DNA of 64,000 bases from Vicia villosa (GCF_029867415.1 NW_026705227.1:310001-374000), one strand, 5' to 3'. Positions 1 to 12,917 are shown, counted from the stretch's first letter. Translations and numbers: made by a program. Notes: generated by a model not told the origin, from the sequence alone.

Positions 1-207
1 ATATTCTTACTCCAAGAGTAAAGTTATCAAGACTTATTCCTCATCATGACCATTGATTCTACTCAATCTAATGGTTAAAATTAATAAGTATTATTTTTCT
101 CTCTCCACATTTAATTACTTATTAATTTTAACTATTAGATTGAGAATAATCAATGGTCATGATGAGGAGTAAGTCTTGATAAATTACTCATGGAGTAAGA
201 ATATCCC
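1..207. mobile_element. Foldback MITE (copy 1), clipped by window edge
   Basis: The two halves are near-perfect reverse complements around a short centre at about 90-110. The right end reads GAGTAAGAATATCCC and the left end starts with the complementary ATATTCTTACTC, so about three terminal bases lie outside the window. There is no coding capacity. The termini match the MITE at 324-550, so both belong to one family. The superfamily is not clear because no target duplication can be read for this copy. Confidence 0.8.
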
Positions 208-210
208 TGC

Positions 211-550
<340 letters not shown>

Positions 551-1389
551 ATATATTAATGTTTAACTATCTAAAAATCTCATATCAAACATACGCTATC
601 CGATCTCATATGACAAATAAATAAAAAATTAATTTCAATGACACTCTACAGAGAAAACACAGCGCATCCTCTAGGTTTACTAACACATTCACTTAAATTT
701 TTTATAGTTGGTACTTTAATTTGAAAGAGCTATTATATATAAATTTTTATTTAAATTTTTTTTAGAAAAAAAAAAAAGAAAGTAAAAGAAGATGATGACA
801 TAAATTTAATTTTAAAAAAGAAAAATACAAAAAAAAAACTCCTTAAATTACAAATATTTTTTACTCCCTTAAGCAGATATTATATAATTGAACTTCTCTT
901 TTAAATTATTTTATTTTTGTAAAAATCTCTTATAACCACAATTATTTATTTATAGATATATTTAAAGAAGAATATTATGATTTAGCATTATGATGAAATA
1001 TGAAATTCGTGTTTAAATTCATTGTACTTTCTTTAAAAAAATCATTGTACTTTTTTTAAATTCATAGTTCAACAACGTAGCTTTTTCATTATTCATAAGC
1101 CAATGGGCTACAATTTGTTATTTGATGTCAAATCTCTTTCACAAGATCTTACAATAAATCTACACTTTTCTTCAAGTCACTATCCAACCTATCTTTTCTG
1201 CCACTTGAAGACAAGTTATCTCCTTCAAGCAAAAGTCAAAATACAAAATGAATTGAGTGAAGATAATAATCAGAAATAAGTCACAATCCAAACGTATGTC
1301 TCATTAAAATCATAAAGCATATTGATAAGATGATGGATGATCATCTTGTACACCAACCTTTAAATTGTACGGATATGGCCCTTTAAACT
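551..1389. other. Non-genic AT-rich DNA
   Basis: No plausible exon, RNA gene or structured repeat seen; homopolymer-rich. Confidence 0.6.
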
Positions 1390-1800
1390 TTATGGTGCAT
1401 ATTAATCATAAAATCGGATTCTCTTCCATCGACAAAACCCTACATAATATATCATTATTTATGTGACCGTTAGATCGAAATCAAATAATATAGATAAAAG
1501 TTAAATTTTTATTTTTCAAAATAAAAAAAAAATTTGTATAGTTGAAATCTAAATTATGTAACTTAATTCAATGACTATCGGCATAATAAATGATAAAACC
1601 CTACATCATTATGTAACTATTTCTTTAAATTGAGATCAAATAATATAGATTACAATTGAATTTTTATTTTAAAAATAAAAAATAAAATCATGAAGTTGGA
1701 ATCTACATTATTTAATCTTAATTCAACGACTACTCATAATAAACATGTGAATGCGAGATTTTGTCGAAGGAATAGAATTCGGTTTGTTAATAAATATATC
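1390..1800. repeat. MITE-like element with internally duplicated arm
   Basis: The left end (ATCGGATTCTCTTCC followed by ATCGACAAAACCC) is roughly the reverse complement of the right end (TTTTGTCGAAGGAATAG then AATTCGG). Inside, two direct copies of about 150 bp begin with AAACCCTACAT and carry the shared block GATCAAATAATATAGAT. This looks like a non-autonomous inverted-repeat element with an internal duplication. The family was not identified and the ends are approximate. Confidence 0.5.
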
Positions 1801-4800
1801 CATATATTTTACAAAATAATCCTTACATAGAATGTTGGATGAATGAGTCATCTACATCTATAATAAGAAAAACAACAAATGAACAAACAAATAAAAGGGA
1901 AAAGGTTAAAGAAGTTGCACATCATGGTTATTTGATTGTGATTGAACAATGCTAATAGTGAAGAATTTGTCAAAAGTTTAATTTTTCAAAAAATAATGTT
2001 GAGACGAAAATGACAGTTTTTATAACAATATGGCAGAGCATGCATTTAGTAAAGATTGAGTGATTTTGATTGATCAGCATTCTTTGTATATGACTATTGT
2101 CCAAATGTGTATATTTATTTGAGAGAAATCTATCCATAATTGGATTCTATATTTTTAAATTGATGTTTCTAATTTTTAGCATAATAATAATGAAGGTCAA
2201 TTTCAAAGCAATGACTATAAAAAATAAATGAAATCAACCAATAAATTAGATTATGTTTATAAGTACTTCTCAAATAAGTTTGTGGCTCTATTTATATTTA
2301 ATATTTTAATATAATCATGTGGGTGACAACACACTATTTTGAATGGGTTTAAACAATCGAGGACTTTTTCTTTCTTAAATGTATTTTTCTATTCCATCAA
2401 TCCTTTGTATTTTTGTTAAATATTCTTTTATATTTTCATAAATGTTGAAGCAATATTTTGGAGAAAAGTTTTAGAAACCGTATGATTTTTTTGTTTAAGT
2501 AGAAGTAAGATGGGGATATATGAAATATAAGTTCAACAAAAACAATAAGCATGCTTAACTTAAAGGTGAAAGTTTGAGATCATATCATCCCATAAATAAC
2601 GCAGTTTAAACATATTGCGTGGTAATATAAAATGATGGAGAAATAGAAGATGATGTAAATCATTAAATTTAAGTTGACGACTGAAATGGGGGAAAGTTTA
2701 TGAGTTTTATGCGACACAAAGGTACAAATTAAACTGGAGGGAATATTTTATCGGGCTACGATAAGAGGAAATTGAGTTGAACGAGAGGCACCACGACCTC
2801 CCCACAAAGAGGGATTCATGCACTACCCAAAAAAAATCAAGTAAGACTAAACTCTTTAGGCCACGTTGATATGACCAATAGGACTAATGTTTGTCTATAA
2901 ATACTTAATTGTATAATTATTTCAAACACACAATCAATAAACCAAGCTATTTTAAGTTTTTTTATCACTATTATTGTACCACACTTTCATGCATTTCATA
3001 GTTTAGTAGATGAACATCCTCATGCTCCATACTTTACGCTTTTTGGAGTATTTGAAGAACCCGTAACTAAGGGGCATAGTTCATCCCTATTTCATTGCAA
3101 TTCCTTGAAGAAAAATGAATTAGTGTTAAATTCTATTTTCCAATCACTCGGCCAAGTGATATTCATTAGGTCAAGAATACTTTTGTCTTATTCACATATG
3201 ATCCAAAATGTTGCTTGAAAGCATGGATTAACCACCACCATCATCAACAAGGCGGTCAGAAAAAAAATGACTCAATGTACCTCCATTCCATTGCTTCTAG
3301 AGGTCATTAGTTGATCCACCCGAGAAATTAGGGGTAATGATAATGTATTTTACTAGAGAAAATTTGGACATGGGGATACATGATATCATGTATCAAGTCT
3401 CTCAAAAACTTGTTGACATTGCTAGTCTTTTAGTTCGTAATGAGGTTCAATAAGTCAGAGTGATGGATACTAAGCCAGTAGATTCAAGTAACAATTATGT
3501 TATGTCTATCATACAAAGATTTCAAGAGAATCAAGGCTAAGTAGTCATTTTTATTTAAAGAATATTGATCAATGCAGGATTAAATCCTTCCTTGGTCCAT
3601 AAGTCCATTTGATTCGTATACAATAGATACATTTGACTCTTTGTAATTCCTAACCCAATTTTTTAGCCATGATTAACCCTAGTAGAACCCACTGGCGAAT
3701 GAAACATACATGTAGACTAATCTATAATTTGTAAATGTACATATAGTAATTTTCCACATAAAGCTTTGATACAAATTGGTAGTTCATAACCTTATGGCAA
3801 CACGACTTATTAGTATGACAACATGGTTTATGCTAGAGGAGAAAACTTTGACAAAGTAGAAGGAATCCAAATACCGGTTATGGATTATTGGTTTTAATAA
3901 TTGTTCTTTCCTGGAATTAGATATGTGATATTTGAACGAAGATGGTGGTGGATCGCAACCTCCGATTCGATGGAGTGAGGGTACCTGCAAAGTTAGCATT
4001 CTAACACTCAAGTCAGTATATGAATAAGAAGATCTACATGTTATATTGGAAACTTATTACCTCAATTAGGCGCCTACTCTATATTTATAGAGAGAGGGAA
4101 AACAACGAACTAGCTATTTGTTTGTCGCTCTTAATGGATGGATATTGTTTATTTTTTAGATCTCTCATGATCATGAGAGTAACTTTCTTCAGTAATTGAG
4201 AAGGCTCTTGTAGGTGAGGGACCTTTATTAGATTGCAGGCTAAACCGGTATGACCAACTAAGATTTTCTGGGTCCCTTCTAGTCGATCCAAAATAGTTGC
4301 TCTAAGCCCTTACCGATGTATACGTAGGTGGGGGCTTAATGTTACAACCTCGGGTGCTAACCATTCCCTGGCTATTTTGGAAACAAGTGAATAAGAATCA
4401 CTTCACTCCTTTAAGGAACCATGCATTTAATGCAACATGCTTCATACGTCTTTTCGTAGATATCATCTTAACAACTCTTAGGAACTTAAACTCTTGAGTG
4501 TTACATGTGAAAGACTTGGATGTGTTTAGTGATGTCTTTTTGCCTTCTAGAAAACTTTTTCTTTCTAAGGAATAAGCGCCTTTCTTCTTTTTCTGAGTCT
4601 TCTTTTCTAGTTTGACATTTCATTGTCTCCTCCTGTATTTCACTCCTTGTAACTGCAAAATTTGTGCATTATGAACAAGAAACTGCATAAAAGTATTAGA
4701 AAATCTTAAAAATATATTTCATCTTCTTGGATGGATACTGTTTATTCTATCACTACTTCTCTTTTTCCCAAACCATGCAGCTTTGACGGTGTTTCCTCAA

Positions 4801-5015
4801 AGGTAGGTTTGGATTCTAATTGGGAAATCGGGATTCCTTGTGAAGAAGACTCATAAATATAAATAATTTTACAATGGTTGTTTAATACAACCATAATTAT
4901 AAGTAGTAAGCTTTTCAATTTACTACAACGAATAATAGACCGTAGTTATAAACTACACACTTAGAATCACATCCTACCTCATAACAATTGATCAACTGTG
5001 ATAGCATCTTTTTAC
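1801..5015. other. Intergenic DNA, no gene recognised
   Basis: Stop-dense in all frames. The short ORFs at 3784-4011 and 4085-4291 (minus) have no recognisable motif. Parts of 2900-4500 have a more even base composition and read like old transposon sequence, but I could not assign a family. The segment at about 4860-5007 has CACTA-like flavour, together with DNA after 8420 (see findings). Confidence 0.5.
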
Positions 5016-5159
5016 CAGAGTCGGCCCTGGGCCAGGATAAGTAGACCCACAGTCCATGACCTCACAAAAATGAGGGCCTCAAAATTTGATTTTACGGGCT
5101 TTGTAAATTTTATTAAAATATATTAAATATAATACATTACATTAAAAATACAAAAGCAG

Positions 5160-5232
5160 TGCTTGGCTGAGTGGTTGGATAGTGATTTTGAATTAATGAC
5201 TGGTGTTTAATGTCCTGGTTCAATTCCCATGT
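5160..5232 (+). repeat. tRNA-derived SINE-like unit with A and B boxes
   Basis: TTGGCTGAGTGG matches the internal A box of tRNA-Leu/Ser genes, and GGTTCAATTCC lies about 45 bp downstream as a B box. No acceptor stem closes around it, so it is not a functional tRNA gene. It sits inside the hAT-like element, just upstream of the LINE 3' end. Confidence 0.5.
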
Positions 5233-5349
5233 GAATTTTTTTGGGAATTACTTATTTATTTTTCTTTAAACCAAAAGGAGAAAATATATTAATAAACAAA
5301 AAAGAAAAGGATTACAAGATACACAAGAGGGGGACCAAGCCAAAACCTC

Positions 5350-6468
5350 TTATGAAACAACCCTAATCCTAGGGGTACCCGCCTTGTCTAATAAGTAATC
5401 CAAATTAATGTCATTGTGAACAAAATTAAACCAGGAAGAACTTTTGCTCTTTAAGCCGATATTAGCTAATTGATCCGCACAAAAATTGGCTTCACGGAAA
5501 AGGTGCGTGATTGTAAAATCAATGGACAAAGAAAAAGACCTACACGTAAGCCAACGACATTTTATCTTCCACGACACAAGGTTAGGATTAGAAAAAGCCT
5601 TGACAAGGAGAACACAATCCGTCTCCAACCAAAGCTTAACCCACTTCATTTGCATAGATTTCTCAATGGCAATTATGGCAGCTAAGAATTCTGCCATCAC
5701 AGGGGAACCATCACCATTGAACACACTGAAACTAAGAATATGGTTAGCATGGGAGTCGCGAAAAATACCGCCACTTGCCGTGAGCATGGGAGACCCGACA
5801 GCCACCCCATCGATATTACACTTGATCCAATCACCTATGGGAGGACTCCATAAAACCTCAATAAAATTCTTATGAATCCTAGGATGCAGATTGATGTCAA
5901 ACTTCTTCAGCAAGGAAAAGCTACTAATGTCATTGTTTGCCTTTTTTGTAGTCATGTTTCCAACCATTTTTGCTCTAGCAGAGACTAAAGAAATACAATT
6001 TTTCCAGTGAATGAAAATATTCTCGAATTTGGCCTTGTTTCTAGACTGCCAGATTAGATACACGATGAAAACCAGGCAGGATTTGATAACAGCGTTGGCT
6101 TGAGGGTTCCAACTCGCTTGCAGCAACTGAGTACAGTCCTGGGTGGAATTGATAATGAAAGGCGATACAATCTGTAAACTGAACCATCTCCATATGTTAA
6201 CAGCATAAGAGCAATTGAAGAAAAGGTGTTGAGAATTTTCTTCACAAATGCCACAAAGGGTGCAAATGGAAGGGAAGGAAAAACCTCTCAAAGTGAGGCT
6301 ATCATCAGTGGGGATTTTGTTGTGTATCAGCCTCCAGGTAACCATTGAGTGGGCAGGGGCTGCATCAGGGTCCCAAGGGAAAATGCTCCAACTGTCATTT
6401 TTGTCTTCCTTTTTTAACCAATCATAAGCGATTTTATAGTTAGCTTGCCATGCTCCACGTGCTTCCAA
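5350..6468 (-). pseudogene. LINE C-terminal zf-RVT and RNase H domain
   Basis: This 372-codon segment starts in the zinc-binding RVT region: the cysteine/histidine cluster CTLCGICEENSQHLFFNC lies at about residues 91-108. An RNase H fold follows from about residue 215. CNIDGVAVGS supplies the first catalytic aspartate, AEFLAAIIAIE the glutamate, and LETDCVLLVKA the second aspartate. RNase H of this type removes RNA from the cDNA hybrid. It was originally joined to the reverse transcriptase encoded at 6672-7751 and is now split by a stop and a frame change. The ATG is incidental. Confidence 0.85.
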
Positions 6469-6671
6469 GCCAACTCATCCTCAAAAACCAGAGATGGTAT
6501 GGAATAGTGTTTAAGCTTATCTAGCAGAGAAGGAAAGGAGGCCAAGATATTTCCATGGATCCCCCAATTATTGTTTTTCCAACAGTCCGCAACAGTAGTC
6601 AGGATTTTAGGATGAAAATTGGTAGGAATGTTGTAGGCATTAGCAAGAACTTCTCCCGTCCAATTGTCGAG

Positions 6672-7751
6672 CTAGAAATTGATTTTTGTTCCATTCCCAA
6701 GAGTCCAAATACAATTCTCCAAAACTGTTTCATGCCAGCATTTTAGTCCTTTCCAAAGAGAGGACTTAATAGAGTACTTTAAAAGATTTCTATTTCTCAT
6801 AACCCTGGCTTCTAAAAGGACATACCAAGATTGGCATCTGTTGAGAAACTGCCAGCAGAGGTGAAGATTGGTGGCTTTGTTGTAATGCTTCAGGGAGATG
6901 ATGCCAATACCTCCTGCTGCAATCTTAGAGCAACACTTGTTCCAAGCTACGGTCACTAATTTCTTCTTATCCACATTACCACTCCAGATAAAATTCCTGA
7001 TCCAGCCATCAATGCTTTTAATGATGCTCGAAGGCCAATCATAGATGGTGATGCTATGGTCCATCATGCTCTGGATAACAGTTTTCACAAGGAGGGCACG
7101 ACCAGCGATTGAGAGGAGGTTTGCTTTCCAAGTAGCCAGCTTGAGCTTGATTTTGTCTGCAAGGGGCAAGAAATAGGCAGCTTTAGGTTTACCAACAAAG
7201 ATTGGGACACCAAGGTAGATAAAAGGAGGTGTAGCTTTAGAGAATCCAATGATTTCAGCAAGCCTGCAATGTCTTTCCAAAGTTAAGCCACCTGCATAAA
7301 TAATAGATTTAGTTGCATTACAATTCTGGCCAGAATTAATGGCATAATCATTAAGGAGTTTGGAAATAGAATTAATGGATTTACAATCCCCTCTACAAAA
7401 GATCATGATGTCATCGGCAAAGAGTGTATGTGATGGCACATTAATGCTTTTATTGGCTTTGATAAGATTGATCATATTGGCATTTACAAGAGAGGTAATG
7501 CCCCTGCTAAGAACATCTTCAGCCAGGCAAAAAAGAAGAGGGGAGAGAGGATCCCCCTGTCTAACTCCATTAGCACACTTAAAATAACCAACCATTTTAC
7601 CATTAACCCCTATAGATATCATAGCAGAGTTTAGGATGGATTGAATCCATTGACAGAACTTGTTGCAGAAGCCAAACCTACTCAAAGTTTTCAAAAGAAA
7701 ATTCCAGTTAAGAGAGTCAAAGGCCTTGGCTATGTCAATCTTGAGAGCCAC
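6672..7751 (-). pseudogene. LINE reverse transcriptase (RVT_1), partial
   Basis: This 359-codon open stretch begins inside the fingers/palm of a non-LTR reverse transcriptase. The KIDIAKAFDS motif at residues 4-13 carries the first catalytic aspartate. GVRQGDPLSPLLF at about 63-75 is the hallmark non-LTR block, and FADDIMIF at about 110-117 is the catalytic FADD form of YADD. A thumb-like GRALLVKTVIQS segment follows. In the element the enzyme performs target-primed reverse transcription. The frame stops at 6672 where a tryptophan codon would be expected, and similarity continues beyond it. It lacks its N-terminus and the endonuclease, so it is a dead copy. Confidence 0.88.
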
Positions 7752-8411
7752 ATTACGGCTATAAAAATTTCAAGCTTATTTTAAAATTACAAATTAATCT
7801 ATAATCTATAAATTATTTAAAATTATCTTTTAGAAATTTAGGATCCTATAATAAATAAGGTGTAGTTTTTTTAATTATTTTGTAATAAGTTTTTAAAATT
7901 TTAAAATATTACTTTAAGTTAATGTTATTTTAAATAATTTTTTTATAAAAGATTATTTTTTAGATATATTATTTTTTTAAAATTATGTGATTTTGATTAT
8001 ATTAAAGTTTTTAATGATATATATATATTCAAATAATTAGATGTTAACACTATTTTTTTAATTTATAAAAAATAATTGAAAATAACTTCTAATATTTTTT
8101 TAAAAACTCTCATAAAAATATTAATTATTTTAAGATATGTTAGAAATTTTTTGTCTGACCAATATCTAAGAGTTAAGAATTATAATCATAAATCAGATTC
8201 AATCCTAAAATCAAAAGTTGGAAGTGATTGTCATTTTCAGAAGGAAAAAAATGTAAGAAAGGAGAAGTCTTTAAAAAGCTCAACAAATTAATTCAAATGT
8301 TGAAAGGATAACTTTAAGAATCCTAAAAAAATCATCATCAAGTTCATCAAAGAGATTAGAGGTCCATTTTTATTATTTCCATGGGACTCTAAAAAATTAG
8401 GATCGACCCTG

Positions 8412-9735
8412 TTTTTTATCAACCGTTATGAAATATATTTTCTGTAGTAATGATAAAATCTATTAAAAACCAAAAACCAGTCATACAATTTGTGAAAACA
8501 AAGTAGACAAGGTAGAATTAACGTAACTCCCTCAATTTGTAAACAAGAATAAGAATAGTAAACTAACACTAATCAAGTTTATTTATGATTAATTTATCAT
8601 TAATGAGAGTGTAACAAAAAGAGTTTGTCATTGCTTTAAGGGAAAAAACGTCCATGTCTATGAATATTTGTGCAAGTGATTTAAATTAGGGAAATGTTAA
8701 CTAGTGCCCTCAGAGTAATGATTAAGATTTTTAAAATAGTAAATTTATCTGGGTAATCAGCGTATTTAATGCCTTGAAAATTGAAATATTAATTTTTTTA
8801 TAAAATATTTTTTTTTTTTTTAGAATGTTTAACCATTTTCCCGAAAGCACTGGTTAGCAAGACCTTTTAAATTAATATGATGAAAAGAAATAGAAATAAA
8901 CCACTTTTTGCGAATCATAGCACCTGGGTTGCCCATAGATTTTTCACTATATGAAAAATTCCAAATTTCTTTCTATTAATTCCAATGATGTGATCAATAC
9001 GTACTTATCTTTTCATATTCTTAAGCTTAATTACTAACTCATGTTAATTAGACACGTTGTTAAACAATTAAGAAGATTAACACTTTCCATAACGTCGCTT
9101 AACTTGTTCTCATAAGATTCCAAAATTCATACTCCCCACCCACCATATCATAAATTACTTGTTAACCTCTTTTGTGGTTATAAAATTGAGATTGCTAACA
9201 ACCAAACCAATTATCAAGTAGTGTAAGTAGGAGTGATAAAACGGATCCGTCCGTCAGACATGTCTGCTTTGCATGTATTTTTTATAGGACATATCAAAAT
9301 TTTAGACCTGCACTCTCTAATATGTATGTTCTGATTTGCACGTTTTGTGGCAGGCACGAGCATTAGTATACTTTTTTTTTTTTTTTTGCAATTTTTAACT
9401 TTAAAGGTGCAGTATCGAAAGGTTTGCCCTACCATACCCTCATTTTTTATGGGCAGACCAATGTTTTAGACTCGCGCCCTCAATAATGCGCGTCCTATTT
9501 TTTTCATGGTGGCTTAAAAGGGTCGAACATGCATGTTTGACAGTCCCAAATATAAAATAGACTATTGTACAATACTTAAACTTTTGCCTCTCTTCGTGAT
9601 TAATAGTGGTAGAATGTCCACATGGAAACCTCTTTTAACCTCCCTCTGAGGCAAACTTATCTTGGTGTAACAAGCACATCAATTATGGGAAGGATTGGTC
9701 TCATTAATTAAATTTATAATAGTATCCTTATTGTT
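8412..9735. other. Intergenic DNA, no gene recognised
   Basis: AT-rich and stop-dense. The first bases after 8420, read on the minus strand, resemble the terminus of a CACTA-type element (ATTACTACAGAAAATA). Nothing else is supportable. Confidence 0.5.
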
Positions 9736-10145
9736 ATCTCTTGTTTCTTAATATGCTTCATAATGTTTTTAAGCTCATTACTCAAACTCAAAGATATTTT
9801 CTTTGGAGATGATTAAAAAGGGAAAACTAAGATTCCTAGGTTAAGTGGTTTATCATGTGTTAGTCAAAGAATGAGGGTGGTTTGAGAGTTAGAGATTTAA
9901 TACTTTTCAACTTGACTCTTCTAAGTAAATGGATGTAGAGAGTTATTTCATAACTAAACAGTTTTATAGCGTATAGTTTTTGTTGATATGAATGGAAGTA
10001 ATCTCATATGTTATAAAGATGGTTGTCATTCATGTTCTAATAAACAGTGCTCAACTTGGTGCAATGAAATTTTCATAGGGGATTTATCTTTGGAGTTAGA
10101 CTCAAACTAATTCTCTGAAGACTTATAAAAGGTGGTCGAAAACTG
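9736..10145 (+). pseudogene. LINE remnant, C-terminal reverse-transcriptase region
   Basis: Reading across frameshifts and stops on the plus strand gives the conserved post-RT segment of plant LINEs. The clearest part is at about 9867-9935: NEGGLRVRDLILFNLTLLSKW, matching the family pattern GGLGxRxLxxFNxALLxKWxWR. There is no open frame. The remnant is cut on its right by the copia LTR that starts at about 10180. It is opposite in orientation to the other two LINEs in the window. Confidence 0.6.
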
Positions 10146-10179
10146 GGTTTTGACCTTCTTCTAGTCATATATTTGAATG

Positions 10180-11260
10180 TGAGAAAAATACACAAGAAGG
10201 GGGAGTTGAATTGTGTATCTGATAACTTTTACATTTTTAGAATCAGCAGCTTCTTAATCTAATCAAGTTCAAATTCTAAGCTAGAGTAAGCAGCAGTGAA
10301 ATAATTTAAAGTGTAGAAGCAATAGGTAAATCGCACACAATAATTATCATGGTTTCTCTATAACAAGAGTAGTCCAGTCCCCTTGTCACACAAGAGCTTT
10401 TCACTATAATCATAACCTGATTACAACTTGCTTAGACACATCAGTCCAAGACTTCATACTCAATCACACCTGAAAGAGACCCCTTGCCTAAACACACCCG
10501 TTCAAGACTTCCTTGCTCAATCAACCTGAAAGTTGCTTCCTTGCCTAAACTCACAACTCACGACTTCCTTGCTCAATCTAACCAGAAAGAAACTTTGTTG
10601 CCTAAACTCACAGCTCAGGACTTCCTTTGTCAATATAATCAGAAAGAGACTTCCTTGCCCAATCTAACCAGAAAGAAACTTTGTTACCTAAACTCACAGC
10701 TCAAGACTTCCTTTGTCTATCTAACCAGAAAGAGACTTCCTTTCTCAAACACTCAGTCTGAGACTTCCTTGCTCAAACACACTATTTGAGACTGTTACAA
10801 ACTCTAAACAAATTTTTTAGGATCACAACAATATGTACCTGATATACAATTAGACGTACAAATAATACAATACAAGTAAAGATCTTGTTACTTGAGATTT
10901 CTTGGATATACAAGTGTAAGAAGCTCTCAAGTCTATGTACAATACAACAACTATGTATAAAAGCTTAGAGTGCGAAATAATTCATGTTCTTTGTTGAATA
11001 AGTTATTGTTGTTTCATCTTTTGAATCTTCAGCTCCTTATATATAGAGGGAGCAAAAGAGATGTTGGAAGCTTGCTTGCAGAAGTATCTTTGCTGAAGAA
11101 GCAGTTTCCAAGAGAGAGACGTTGAAGTAGGTACGATAAGAATCTTCATTTTCTGAATATCATTTTGGCATCGTGTGAATCGAATGATTTGTAAGTTACA
11201 GAATGTAGCTACTTTCCTAATAAGCCTACAAATTTGAATCAATTAATGGACAAAATTAGA
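10180..11260 (-). mobile_element. Copia (SIRE/Maximus-like) LTR, minus orientation
   Basis: The left edge, read on the minus strand, ends in the phrase CAACTCCCCCTTCTTGTG followed by TATTTTTCTCA. The same phrase closes the copia LTR at 22186-23449. The body contains a long tandem array (10449-10791) and a TATATAGAGG-type promoter-like stretch near 11040 on the minus strand. The right boundary is uncertain (11230-11330). No PBS or polypurine tract can be tied to it, so it may be a solo or truncated LTR. Confidence 0.55.
10449..10791 (-). repeat. Tandem array of 28-29 bp units, about 12 copies
   Basis: Units begin ACTTCCTTGCTCAA and end in AAAGAG or TTCAAG. Two variants alternate (ending CCAGAAAGAA or CACAGCTCAGG), giving a partial 57-bp higher-order dimer. 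The array keeps an open plus-strand frame (10484-10789) by repetition alone. It lies inside the copia LTR. Confidence 0.85.
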
Positions 11261-11599
11261 TTCTCATTTTGGAAGTGATTACTGGATAAGTCCCATGAAT
11301 CTCTTTGCACTTTTTGTGACTAGGTTACAAAATTTTCCATTTGCCTTTTGAGATGATTTTTAACTAGTATCTTATTTATTTGAGTTACAGTGTTTTCTTT
11401 TGGGGAGTTTAGAGTTTTTTATTTTCTTGTTATCTTTTTTTGTCCCACTTATTGTAATTTAAGTATTATTCCTCCTTAATTGGATATTTGTTGGTTTTGG
11501 GGTTAAGTCAATTTCCTGATCCAGGTTTAAGTTTGCCTCTATTTATTGGATGAACTCATCCAACACGCAGTTTAACGAGCTGCTATTAATGACTTGGAA

Positions 11600-12917
11600 T
11601 AGGTTTTATCTCACTAATGCTTTGAATATGTAATGGTATATAGCCCCTCTTATCAGTCGAACCATGCCACAATAATTTTCTTAGGATACTTTTAATTTCT
11701 TGAATGATCTTAACTGGTAATTTGAAAAAAGGAAAGGTTATATATTGGCAAGTTTAACAGTGCTGAATTTAGCATTGTTACTCTACCACCCCATTGACAT
11801 CAGATTTCCCCTCCATGTAGAAAGTTTTGATTTCAATGTATTAATCATCGGCCTCCAAAAATTTAATTTTCTTGGATTTCCACCAACTGTTAACCCTATG
11901 AATTTGAATGTGATTTTGTCTACTTTACACGCTAGAAATTGAGAAGCAGCTTGCATAAAATTTGAACAAAGACCTATCTCATAAAGTTTACTTTTACATA
12001 AATTTATTCTCAACCCTGAAGCATTTCAAACCCTCTTAACATAGCTTTTATTGCCCAAAGATTTGACCAAGACCCCTCACTTATTAGTATAGTGTCATCA
12101 GCTAACTTTAATAAGTTATACTCCACCTTATTCTTTACCTTAAAACCAGTGAACATTCCACCATTGATTGCTTGTCTAACAATTCTTGCCACACCTTCTA
12201 CTGTTATTGTAAACAAGAAAAAAGACATTGGGTCTCCTTGTCTTATACCTCTCAGGACTTGGAATTCATTTATTAGGATACCATTCACTAAGATTGGCAT
12301 GTGACTAATAAAGACTCCTACTCCTATCCACTGCATCCATCTATCACCAAATCCCGTTCTCTTTAACATGAATCTCAAGTAACTTCAGTCAACACAATCA
12401 TAAACCTATGCAAAATCCACTTTAAACAATAGAAAGTTCCTCTTATTTCTAGTAGCAAAATCACTTACTTCATTTTTTTACCAGTACTTCATCCAATATT
12501 TGCTTTCCAGGGATAAATGTAGTTTTATTACTAGAAAGAAACTAGAATCTTGGATACAACTTTAAGTAGGCCACCAATTAAGCAGACTAGCCTATACTCT
12601 TCTAGGCTTTAGGGGTTCTCACATTTGGGTACCAATGCAAGAAATACATATGTCATTTCCTTAGGGGGCCTTCCCTTATTATGGAACTCTTGGATGAAGC
12701 ATATTACCTCCTCACCTATAATCTCCTAACTTGTTTTCAAAAACTCCAAGTTAAATCCATCAGGTCCTAGGATTTTGTCTCCCTCACCTTCAAACACTGC
12801 TTCCTTAATTTCCTTCTTTGAGAGTTCTTCCTCCAATCTCCCACTAATCTGAAACCTTGTAGCAAAATGATTTTTAATTACTCCTTTCATTGTCTCAACA
12901 TCCTTAACTAATCCCAA
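11600..12917 (-). pseudogene. LINE reverse transcriptase, fragmented
   Basis: Four conserved blocks are recognisable in different frames: the GPDGFNLEFLK finger motif (about 12740-12770), then VLRGIRQGDPMSFFLFTI (about 12215-12265). KLADDTILIS replaces the usual YADD with LADD (about 12085-12115). A GGNPRKLNFWRPM thumb region follows (about 11865). A further GGRVTMLNSALLNLP-like block lies at about 11740-11785. Stops and frame changes make this non-functional. Confidence 0.8.

Larger units (their letters stand above)
5260..7760 (-). mobile_element. 5'-truncated L1-type LINE
   Basis: On the minus strand the order is reverse transcriptase, zinc-binding RVT domain, RNase H, then an A-rich 3' end near 5260-5300. 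The endonuclease and ORF1 are missing, so this is a typical 5'-truncated insertion. The coding sequence is cut by an in-frame stop near 6670 and a frame change near 6470-6480. The truncation point lies within the reverse transcriptase domain at about 7755. No clear target duplication was found. Confidence 0.88.
5016..8411. mobile_element. hAT-like non-autonomous element hosting a LINE insertion
   Basis: The left terminus CAGAGTCGGCCCTGGGCC and the right terminus (on the minus strand) CAGGGTCGATCCTAAT are imperfect terminal inverted repeats of the CAGGG type found in plant hAT elements. The 8 bases outside each end are CTTTTTAC and TTTTTTAT, matching at 6 of 8, as expected for an old 8-bp hAT target duplication. 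No hAT transposase is visible. The only coding sequence is a minus-strand LINE at about 5260-7760 that must have inserted later. Confidence 0.6.

Noticed and set aside
5160..5232. Functional tRNA-Leu or tRNA-Ser gene
   Set aside because: Only A and B boxes are present; no acceptor or anticodon stems fold.
5486..5875. 129-codon plus-strand ORF
   Set aside because: Antisense shadow of the LINE RNase H domain encoded on the minus strand.
10484..10789. 101-codon repetitive ORF as a small secreted protein
   Set aside because: The frame is open because of the tandem repeat; there is no signal peptide and it lies in a copia LTR.
10449..10791. CRISPR-like array of 28-29 bp repeats
   Set aside because: There are no unique spacers between units; units are directly adjacent and degenerate, and the host is a plant genome. 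It is a tandem repeat within an LTR.
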